Source: CBDUXP01 sp965371225 [NCBI: uncultured bacterium] (GTDB taxonomy: Bacteria; Abyssobacteria; SURF-5; CBDUXP01). Taken from it: 25,735 nt of DNA. The notes beneath the pieces were generated by a model that worked only from the letters and a program-made list of their open reading frames with translations, had not been told where the DNA came from and made no database searches. This document shows positions 1-6,891 of this stretch, piece by piece. How positions within the stretch are numbered: position 1 is the stretch's first letter; each line of letters opens with the position of its first letter. The stretch is taken from contig CBDUXP010000055.1 in the NCBI GenBank assembly GCA_965371225.1, positions 1 through 25,735 of the forward strand. Reading direction: 5' to 3'. The translations under genes and the position numbers were made by a program.

Positions 1-1282
1 TGAGCACCTGCGCGCCGCGCAGCTTGGCGTAGGTGGCCAGCTCTTCGGCGGTGCGCGTCTTCCCGATGCCGGGCTCCCCCACGAGCAGGCGCAGGTTGCC
101 CCGGCCGCTCAGCGCCTCGTCCACCCCCGCCTTCAAACCGCCGAGTTCCTCCACGCGGCCCACGAACTGGCCCCACGCGATCCGCCCCGCCCCCACGCCG
201 GCCGCCGGCGCCTGCATGGACACGGACAGCGCCGTCTCGCCCGACTCCGCGGCGATCTGTTGCAGGCGCGCGCCCACCTCCGCCGCGGTCGCGGGCCGGT
301 CATCGGGCGCTTTCGCCAAGAGCTGCATGATGAGCGCGTCGAGGGACTGGGGCACCTGGCTGTTGGCCCACGACGGGTGCACGGGGGGCGTGTTGATGTG
401 TTGCGTGATGATGGCCACCGCGTCGTCCCCCTGGAACGGGGTGCGGCCCGTGACCATCTCGTAGAGCATGGCGCCCAGCGCGTACAGGTCGCTGCGCGCA
501 TCGGCGGGGCGGCCCAGCGCCTGCTCCGGCGGCATGTACGCCACCGTGCCGAGCATCGTGCCTTCCTGCGTGATGCGGGAGCGTTCGAGGTCGACCGCCA
601 AGCCGAAGTCGCCGAGCAATGCTTGGTTGGTGGAAGAGAGCCAGACGTTCCCGGGCTTCAGGTCGCGGTGGATGATGTCGCGCTCGTGCGCGTGTTCCAG
701 CGCGCCGCATACTTGCCCGCCCATGCGGAGCGCATCCTCTATAGACAGCCGCCCGTCCGGTGCGTCGGCGAGTGCGCCGGCCAGGTCGCCGCCCCCCATG
801 TACTCGCTGACGATGTACAGCTGGTCGCCATCCTCGCCGATGTCGTGCACTGTGACGATGTGCGGATGATCCCCCAGGCGACCCATGGCCTGCGCCTCGC
901 GCTGCACCCGCTCACGCGCGTGGGTGTCGAAGCCCTCGGTCTTGATCACCGCCAGCGCCACGTTCCGCGCCAGCCGCGTGTCGTGCGCCAGGTACACCTG
1001 CTTGCGCGCCCCCTCGCCCAGGAATCGCTCTATCTGATACCGCTCGCCGGCCAGCGATGCCGGGACGGGGGACGCAGATGTCGCCGGAGCGGACGGGGGG
1101 TGTGGCGACGCCGCGCCGGCGGGCTCGGACACCTGCTGGCCGCACATGCGGCAGAATTTTACGGTGGGTTTCAGGGCACTCCCGCAGCCTGAACAGGTCC
1201 GCTCAAGTGCGGCGCCGCATTCCTCGCAAAAGAGCGAGTCCCCCTCGTTCTGCGCCGCACACGCTGGACATCTCATCCCCAT
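1..1282 (-). CDS. Zinc-ribbon Ser/Thr protein kinase with P-loop ATPase domain (partial, 3' end outside window)
   Basis: This is a probable cytoplasmic signalling kinase of which 427 residues are visible. It opens with two zinc ribbons (C5/C8/C19/C22 and C30/C33/C44/C47), then a proline- and alanine-rich linker and a Hanks-type kinase domain at about 80-345. The kinase has a glycine loop (FLGEGARKQVY), the VAIK-type lysine K114, HRDLKPGN from H205 and DFG at 225-227, so it looks catalytically complete and is an RD kinase. After it comes FVGRVEEL and a Walker A GEPGIGKT (402-409), the start of an AAA_16/STAND-type ATPase as in PknK-like and MalT-like proteins. The rest lies beyond base 1. The ATG at 1282 is preceded by GAGGGG; a second in-frame ATG at 1276 is equally possible. 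It is transcribed away from the related fusion gene at 1587. The domain calls are firm; the target is unknown. Confidence 0.9.
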   Translation of the reverse strand, partial: MGMRCPACAAQNEGDSLFCEECGAALERTCSGCGSALKPTVKFCRMCGQQVSEPAGAASPHPPSAPATSASPVPASLAGERYQIERFLGEGARKQVYLAHDTRLARNVALAVIKTEGFDTHARERVQREAQAMGRLGDHPHIVTVHDIGEDGDQLYIVSEYMGGGDLAGALADAPDGRLSIEDALRMGGQVCGALEHAHERDIIHRDLKPGNVWLSSTNQALLGDFGLAVDLERSRITQEGTMLGTVAYMPPEQALGRPADARSDLYALGAMLYEMVTGRTPFQGDDAVAIITQHINTPPVHPSWANSQVPQSLDALIMQLLAKAPDDRPATAAEVGARLQQIAAESGETALSVSMQAPAAGVGAGRIAWGQFVGRVEELGGLKAGVDEALSGRGNLRLLVGEPGIGKTRTAEELATYAKLRGAQVL

Positions 1283-1586
1283 GTTCCCCTCGCCACCTGT
1301 GCCGCACGGCGGCCCGCGTCGCCTACAGTCTATAAGGAGGAGCGCGGCGGAGAGGAAGGCCTGGGATTCCGCTCCGGACGCGGCTCCCTGGCCGTCCCGC
1401 TTGCTTGACCCGGCGCGAACGGGGCTGCTGGTCGCTGGGTGACCCCCCAATTGAGGGATAGTCCCAGTCACAGTAATTGCCATAGTAGTTGTCTACCAGT
1501 TAACTCTGGGGTAAAATTACAGTGGTCGTCTGCGCGGGGATGCTGTCCTCCGCGGCGGCCGAGCGCGCGTCGCGGGAGGGGGTCCG
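1283..1586. other. Divergent intergenic region between the two kinase genes
   Basis: This 304-base gap separates two divergently transcribed kinase-ATPase genes and shows no convincing reading frame. The stretch around 1450-1520 is clearly more AT-rich than the flanks and holds a good plus-strand promoter (listed separately). For the minus-strand gene, the best -10-like element is TATAGA (complement of 1329-1334), but no good -35 lies at the right distance. Shared control of the two genes is possible but not shown. Confidence 0.6.
1489..1517 (+). promoter_or_regulatory. Sigma-70-like promoter for the kinase-cyclase-ATPase operon
   Basis: A -35 element TTGTCT (1489-1494) and a -10 element TAAAAT (1512-1517) are separated by exactly 17 bases in a locally AT-rich patch. 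Transcription would start near 1524, giving a leader of roughly 60 bases before the GTG at 1587. This is by inspection only. Confidence 0.55.
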
Positions 1587-4500
1587 GTGGTGAGCGCGAA
1601 CGCGAGGGATCCCGTGGGGGATTTGGCAGATCGGGGCGCTGCGCTGCAGGCCCCGCCGACCCAGGCCGTATCGGGCGCACCGGGTCCGCTGCCGGATGAC
1701 GCGGCACCCACCGAACCCGTCGCGGTGTCTCCCGCATCCGGTTCGCCTCCTTGGCGTACGGGCCAATTGCTGTTGGACCGCTACGAGTTGATGCGGTCCG
1801 TCGGCCGCGGCGGGATGGGCGTGGTCTGGCAGGCGTTCGACCACGAGTTGGATCGCGAGGTGGCACTGAAGCTGGTGCCCCCGGAGGTGGCCGGCGCCAG
1901 GAGCGCGCGCGAGCGCCTGCGGCGCGAGGCGGTCGCGGCGATCGCGCTCAGCCATCCGAACATCGTCAAGCTGTACCAGTTCCATAGCGCCGGGGATCTC
2001 GCGTTTTTGGAGATGGAGTATGTGGACGGCCCCTCCCTGGCGAGCGTGCTGTTCGAGCGTGGCGAGGTCGGGGAGAACGACGTCCGCGCGTGGCTGGGGA
2101 ACGTGTGCGCCGGACTGGCGGAGGCGCATCGCCAAGGGGTCATTCATCTGGACATCAAGCCCGCGAACCTCCTGTTGGCCCCCAGTGGTGACGTCAAGGT
2201 TGCGGACTTCGGCCTGGCCCGGATCCTGGCGAACACTTTGAGCAAGTCGACGGGGCACATGGTGGCGGGGACCATCCCGTACATGGCGCCGGAACAGCTT
2301 CGCGGCCAGCGGTGTGATGGGCGCACCGACCTGTACGCGATCGGTATCACGGCCTACGAACTGTTGACCGGCCATCCGCCGTTTCGCGATGGGGACATCC
2401 AACATCAACACCTCCACGAGGCGCCCCTGCCGATCCCCGCGCAGGCCCCGACGCTGTGGCCGATCGTGGCCCGCTTGCTTGCGAAGGCGCCCGCTGACCG
2501 GTTTCCGGATGTGCAGGCGCTGGCCGCGGTGCTCGGCGCCACCGTGCCGCCCGCGGAAGTGCCGCTCGCGGTGCTGCTGACGAATGTGCAACACACGCCC
2601 GGGGCGCCGGACGACACGGACGATGCACGCACGCGCGATCTGATGCGGGAACATGACCACCTCGTGCGGGAACACGCGGCGCGGGGCGGAGGCCAAACGG
2701 TCAAGCACACGGGCGACGGCTTGCTGGTGGCTTTCGAGCGGCCCGAACCGGCGGTGACTGTGGCGATCGCCATTCAGAAAGCCTGGGCCGCCCGCGACAC
2801 GGGGGACGGGACCGGGGATGGTGCGGTGCGCATCGGCGTTACGTTTGGCCCCGTACTGCGCGAACAGGGCGACCTCTATGGTCGCACGGTGCAATTGGCG
2901 TCGCGCATCACCGGCCGGGCGCGGCCGGGGGAAATTCTGGTGTCGCAAGCGGTGCGGCATCTGGTGGGCGCACCCCGGGCGGCGCATTTCGTCAACCGGG
3001 GGATCTACCATCTCGAGGAATTCCCCGCAGGCGAACGGCTCTTCGAAGCGGTGTGGACCGCGCAGACGGCGGCCACCGCGCGCCGGGCCGCGCCCCCGCC
3101 CGTGCCCGGGCAGCGCTCTCCGTTCGTGGGGCGAGAACTGGAACTGCGCGAGTTGGAACGCAGCCTGGGCCAGGCCGAACAGGGGCGGGGCAACGTGGTC
3201 GTCCTGTTGGGGGAGCCGGGGGCGGGGAAGACCCGGCTGGCGGAAGAATTTCTCCAGTTGGTGCGCCCGCGCCGCCTGGTCACCACCACCGCCCGCTGTT
3301 TCGAACACTTGACGCCGCCCTGGCAGCCGGTGTTCGAGGCGGTCGAACAGGTCGTAGCCGCCGGAGGGGCCGCCGTGCCGCCAACTCTGGAAGCGCAGCT
3401 TGCCGGCATCTGCGCGGCGGCGCCCGCCTTGCACGCCCGCCTGGGTCTGCCGGTGCCGCGGGCCACGGTGGGCGATCCTGAAGAAGAGCGGGTGCGCTTG
3501 ATCGGTGCCCTTGTTGAACTCTTTCTCGTCTGGGCCCGGCGCACGCCTCTGCTCTTCTTCGTGGACGACTTGCAGTGGGCCGATACCAGCACGCTGGACT
3601 TCCTGCACGCACTGGGGCGACGCCTGGCGCCGGAACTGCAACGGGCGCCGGCACCGCTCCTGGTCTTGGCGACCTGCCGGGAGGCCGAACTGAGCGTGCG
3701 CCATCCGGTGAACGATCTCTTCGCGGAACTGGAGCGGGGCCGCCTGCTGGCGCGGGTGCCGGTGCGCGGTCTGCCGGTGCATGACGTGCAGGCATTGCTG
3801 CGGGACCTGCATGGAGCGAACCCCGGCGATGCCCTGTCGGCGTTCGTCTTCCACCGCAGCCAGGGGAATCCCTACTTCGTCGAAGAAATTTACCGCGACT
3901 TGGACGAGCGGGCCCTCGTCCAGCCCGGACAACCCGTTACCAGCGCGCTCCAGGTCTCTGACGAGTGGCCCGTGGCCAAGCGCGTCAAGAGCGTGATCGA
4001 ACAGCGCCTCTCCCGCCTGAGTGATGCGTGCCGGGAGGTGTTGCGCGTCGCCGCCCTCGTCGGCATGCGGTTCCCGTTTGAGGTCCTGGCGGCCGCGACG
4101 CTGCTGCCGGAGCCGGAACTGGTCGAGCTATTGGAAGAAGCGCTTGCCGCACGGTTGGTGCGGGAATCGACGGAGGCGGGACCGCTGTACTACACCTTCG
4201 AGCACGGGCTGGCGGCCGAAGTGTTGGCGGACACCGGCAGCCAGGCCCGGCGCCGGCGCACCCATGTGCGCATCGCCGCGGCCCTGGAGGCGGTGGGAGA
4301 CGGCGGGGCCGAGGATCGGGCCACGCAACTGGCGCATCACCTGATGCGCGCGGGCACCTTCGCCCCGGCGGCGCAAGTCTATCGATACACCCGAGAGGCT
4401 GGCGAACACGCGCTGACGGTGTTTCACTTCGAGGACGCGGTCCGCTACCTGCAGGCCGCCCGTGAGGCCGCGGGACGTCTGGAGTCGTGGCCGGCCCTGG

Positions 4501-5834
4501 ACCGCGCACACCTGCAACAACTCCTGGTGGCCGCGCTGGGGCGCAGCGGCGCCGTTGAGGAGGCGCGCGCGCTCGCCGACGACACCATCGCGGCATTGGA
4601 CGCTGCGGGTGAGACCGACGCAGCGGATCGCACGCGTCTCGAAATTGCCCGCGTGCTGAAGCTCCATGCCCGCCAGGCGGCGGCGCTGCCCTACCTGGAA
4701 TCTCTGCGCGCGCAGGTGGAGGCCCGACCCACCGCCTTGTATGGCATTGCCCTCGCCGAATATGCCTTCGCCCTGGACTACGCGGGGCAATCCGACCACA
4801 TGCAGGGGACCGCCGAGCAACTGTCGCGCCTGGCCCGCCGCTTGCACCATCCCGAGCTGGCCTACCGGGCGCTCCTGGTGGAGTGGCAGTGGCACCTCAA
4901 CCACACGGCGGATCTTGGAAAAATTCGGTCGCTGAATCGTCGTTGCGTCGCGAATGCCCAGCGGCGGCAGGATCAGTGGGACACGTGCGTGGCGCAGAAC
5001 AACCTGGCGTTCTCCTATTTTCTCCTGGGCCAGATTCGGGAGGCGTCGACCGTGCTGGACGAGGCCCTCCACGGCGCCACGCTGACCGGCACCGTGGCCC
5101 GGGTCATCAACGCCCGCGCCGTCCGGGCCATGTGCTGCTGTTTCCGGGGGGAGTGGGACCGCGTGGATGAGGAATGGGCGCAACTCACCCCGTACCTGGA
5201 TCGCGTGCCCGGGGCGGTGCGGCTCGGCCTGCTGATTTGGGCGCGGGTGCGGACTGATGCGTGGCTGGGCCGGCCGTCCTTGCCGACCCCGTCCCCGCGG
5301 CGGATATACGCGGACATGAGCGCGACCCAAGCGGCCGTGGCGGCGTCAAACGCGCTGCGACTCGGCGAGGCGGGAAGTCCGCAGGCTGAGGAGCGGCTGC
5401 GGGAAGCGGGCGAGGCCGTGCCGGCCAGCGGCGTGGGCCTCATGTGGTTCATCGCCGCGCAAGGCCTCACCGCAGGTTGGGCCCACATGCGGCGCGCCGA
5501 CATGGCGGCCCGGTGGTACACCAGCCTGCGCGCGTACCGGCCGAGCCTGTACTTCGGGAGTACCGCGCTGGAACTGGGCCGGGTCGCGGTCCTCAACGAG
5601 TGGTGGGAGGACGGCCTGGCCCACCTGAACGGCAGCATTCGCCATTGCCGCCGCGAGGGGTTGCGCCCCTTGCTCGCGATCGGCTTGTACGAGAAAGCGC
5701 GCTTGCGGATCGCGCGCGGTCGCCGGGACGATCGCCGCGCCGCGCAAGCCGCCATGGATGAGGCTGCAGCCGTGTTCGCCTCATTGGAGATGCACGCGTA
5801 CGGAGAACGTCTGGAGGAACTGCAACGGGAGTAG
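1587..5834 (+). CDS. Fusion of Ser/Thr kinase, cyclase homology domain, P-loop ATPase and helical repeat region
   Basis: This 1415-residue soluble protein is a likely stress or ligand sensor. A Hanks-type kinase spans about 65-320: glycine loop GRGGMG (73-78), K95 in ALK, HLDIKPAN (187-194) and DFG (207-209). The usual HRD arginine is leucine, so it is a non-RD kinase. Residues about 325-490 match the class III nucleotidyl cyclase fold, including KHTGDGLLVAF (373-383) and ARPGEILVS. The first metal aspartate position reads LLTNVQHT (D to N) and the transition-state Asn position reads VQLASR (N to Q), so cyclase activity is doubtful. An AAA_16/STAND ATPase follows, with FVGRELEL (513-520), Walker A GEPGAGKT (542-549) and Walker B LLFFVDD. 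The last 500 or so residues are alpha-helical and look TPR-like. The GTG start at 1587 has a GGGAGGGGG ribosome site at 1573-1581. The next gene begins 31 bases downstream, which suggests an operon. Confidence 0.9.
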   Translation: MVSANARDPVGDLADRGAALQAPPTQAVSGAPGPLPDDAAPTEPVAVSPASGSPPWRTGQLLLDRYELMRSVGRGGMGVVWQAFDHELDREVALKLVPPEVAGARSARERLRREAVAAIALSHPNIVKLYQFHSAGDLAFLEMEYVDGPSLASVLFERGEVGENDVRAWLGNVCAGLAEAHRQGVIHLDIKPANLLLAPSGDVKVADFGLARILANTLSKSTGHMVAGTIPYMAPEQLRGQRCDGRTDLYAIGITAYELLTGHPPFRDGDIQHQHLHEAPLPIPAQAPTLWPIVARLLAKAPADRFPDVQALAAVLGATVPPAEVPLAVLLTNVQHTPGAPDDTDDARTRDLMREHDHLVREHAARGGGQTVKHTGDGLLVAFERPEPAVTVAIAIQKAWAARDTGDGTGDGAVRIGVTFGPVLREQGDLYGRTVQLASRITGRARPGEILVSQAVRHLVGAPRAAHFVNRGIYHLEEFPAGERLFEAVWTAQTAATARRAAPPPVPGQRSPFVGRELELRELERSLGQAEQGRGNVVVLLGEPGAGKTRLAEEFLQLVRPRRLVTTTARCFEHLTPPWQPVFEAVEQVVAAGGAAVPPTLEAQLAGICAAAPALHARLGLPVPRATVGDPEEERVRLIGALVELFLVWARRTPLLFFVDDLQWADTSTLDFLHALGRRLAPELQRAPAPLLVLATCREAELSVRHPVNDLFAELERGRLLARVPVRGLPVHDVQALLRDLHGANPGDALSAFVFHRSQGNPYFVEEIYRDLDERALVQPGQPVTSALQVSDEWPVAKRVKSVIEQRLSRLSDACREVLRVAALVGMRFPFEVLAAATLLPEPELVELLEEALAARLVRESTEAGPLYYTFEHGLAAEVLADTGSQARRRRTHVRIAAALEAVGDGGAEDRATQLAHHLMRAGTFAPAAQVYRYTREAGEHALTVFHFEDAVRYLQAAREAAGRLESWPALDRAHLQQLLVAALGRSGAVEEARALADDTIAALDAAGETDAADRTRLEIARVLKLHARQAAALPYLESLRAQVEARPTALYGIALAEYAFALDYAGQSDHMQGTAEQLSRLARRLHHPELAYRALLVEWQWHLNHTADLGKIRSLNRRCVANAQRRQDQWDTCVAQNNLAFSYFLLGQIREASTVLDEALHGATLTGTVARVINARAVRAMCCCFRGEWDRVDEEWAQLTPYLDRVPGAVRLGLLIWARVRTDAWLGRPSLPTPSPRRIYADMSATQAAVAASNALRLGEAGSPQAEERLREAGEAVPASGVGLMWFIAAQGLTAGWAHMRRADMAARWYTSLRAYRPSLYFGSTALELGRVAVLNEWWEDGLAHLNGSIRHCRREGLRPLLAIGLYEKARLRIARGRRDDRRAAQAAMDEAAAVFASLEMHAYGERLEELQRE

Positions 5835-5865
5835 TGTCCGGTACATCCGGAAGGGGGGATACAGC

Positions 5866-6405
5866 ATGAATCGTCGTGGATTTGTCAGCGCGGTCACGCA
5901 GGCGTGGCTGCTTCTTGGGGCCGTGCCCGCCGCACTCGTGGCGACGCTCCGGCGCGCCAGTGCCGCAGGGGCCGTGGACGGAACACTCGCAGTGAAAACG
6001 CCGGAGGTCGAAATCGACGGCGTGCCGCTGGTGTTCGTGGGCGAGGGGGATGCGGTGCAGTGGGACGCATGGATGAACCTGCCCGAAGGCCCCGAGGTGC
6101 GCCAGCAACTGGCCAAACTGTTTACGAAACATTACACGCTAGGGCCGGAATGGGCGGGCGCAACGCCGCGCCAGACCCGCGACCGGTGGACCCGGTTTCT
6201 CGGCGGGTGGTCGCACGACCAGTTGCGCGTCGTCCGTCGGCTCATGGTGGACGGCGGCGGCGCCGAGGGGCGGTGGCCCGTGCTGCGGGTCCGGCGCGCC
6301 CGGAATGGCGAGGCGGACCACATCCGCGTGCACCTGGTGCGGGGCGGTGAGAACCAGCCACCCGGCAGTCAGACGGAAATCACGTTCGTCGGGAGGGTTG
6401 GCTGA
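5866..6405 (+). CDS. Tat-exported protein of unknown family, paralogue of the next gene
   Basis: The product is 179 residues and not recognised as a named family. The N-terminus carries a twin-arginine signal: NRRGFVSAV (2-10), a hydrophobic stretch at 11-27 and a likely cleavage after RRASA at residue 33. Export by the Tat route, folded and perhaps with a cofactor or partner, is therefore inferred. The mature part has the core WMNLPEG (69-75), a helical region with SHDQLRVVRRLMV, then a strand-rich segment (DHIRVHLV ... TEITF). The same blocks occur in the same order in the next gene, so the two look like tandem duplicates that have diverged strongly. The ATG at 5866 follows AAGGGGGG (5851-5858) at good spacing; an upstream in-frame ATG at 5758 lies inside the previous gene and would destroy the Tat signal. 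Confidence 0.8.
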   Translation: MNRRGFVSAVTQAWLLLGAVPAALVATLRRASAAGAVDGTLAVKTPEVEIDGVPLVFVGEGDAVQWDAWMNLPEGPEVRQQLAKLFTKHYTLGPEWAGATPRQTRDRWTRFLGGWSHDQLRVVRRLMVDGGGAEGRWPVLRVRRARNGEADHIRVHLVRGGENQPPGSQTEITFVGRVG

Positions 6406-6453
6406 TGCGGATACCGAGCGAGCGACCGCAGACGATTGGAAGGTGGGGGCGCC

Positions 6454-6888
6454 ATGCGTGAATGCGAACGCGTCTGGTTGAACATTCCGGAAGGCACACG
6501 AATTGGGAAGCGCATGGCGGTGCTCTGGCGCACGAACTTCTCGGGCTACGGTAAACCGCCGACCCGGGACGACCTGCGGCGCCTCGAGTTCTGGCCCGAG
6601 GGGCAGTTGCGCGCCCTGCGTAGCGCCATGGTGCAGGTCTACGCCGAGGCGTACCGGGACGCGAAGTTCGTCCATCCCCTGCTGCGCAAAGAACAGCTGG
6701 TGAAGAGCACCTACGATCACAAAATCACCATCGAGATTATGGACTGGGGCGCGGACGCGGAGGACCCCCTGGTGGGGCGGCATCGGAACGTTGTCATCAC
6801 GTTTCACCATGACGGGTTCGCCACCGATCCGGCCGCGCTGCCGAACGATCCGTCACGGCCGTGGCAAATTCAGTGCGGGGAGGATTGA
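6454..6888 (+). CDS. Protein of unknown family, signal-less paralogue of the upstream Tat protein
   Basis: The product is 144 residues with no signal peptide or membrane segment. It opens with RVWLNIPEG (6-14), corresponding to AWMNLPEG in the upstream protein. It continues with a helical part containing GQLRALRSAMV (compare DQLRVVRRLMV) and ends in a strand region with DHKITIEIM and NVVITF (compare DHIRVHLV and TEITF). The order and spacing of these blocks support common ancestry. No catalytic motif is evident. The ATG at 6454 is preceded by a GGAAGGTGGGGG ribosome site; a TTG 18 bases upstream is a weaker option. The gene starts 48 bases after its paralogue, and the protease gene follows 3 bases after its stop, so co-transcription is very likely. 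The function could be a protease inhibitor, substrate or partner, but that is speculation. Confidence 0.75.
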   Translation: MRECERVWLNIPEGTRIGKRMAVLWRTNFSGYGKPPTRDDLRRLEFWPEGQLRALRSAMVQVYAEAYRDAKFVHPLLRKEQLVKSTYDHKITIEIMDWGADAEDPLVGRHRNVVITFHHDGFATDPAALPNDPSRPWQIQCGED

Positions 6889-6891
6889 CTC

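Noticed and set aside
260-1192. Long plus-strand open frame antisense to the first kinase
   Set aside because: It lies wholly opposite a kinase gene with intact motifs; its arginine- and histidine-rich translation is typical of a GC-rich shadow frame.
1500-3932. 810-codon minus-strand open frame opposite the kinase fusion
   Set aside because: The opposite strand encodes clear kinase, cyclase and Walker motifs; this frame is a compositional shadow with no domain.
1587-5834. Calling the fusion protein an active adenylate cyclase
   Set aside because: The first metal Asp and the transition-state Asn are both substituted, so activity is not supported.
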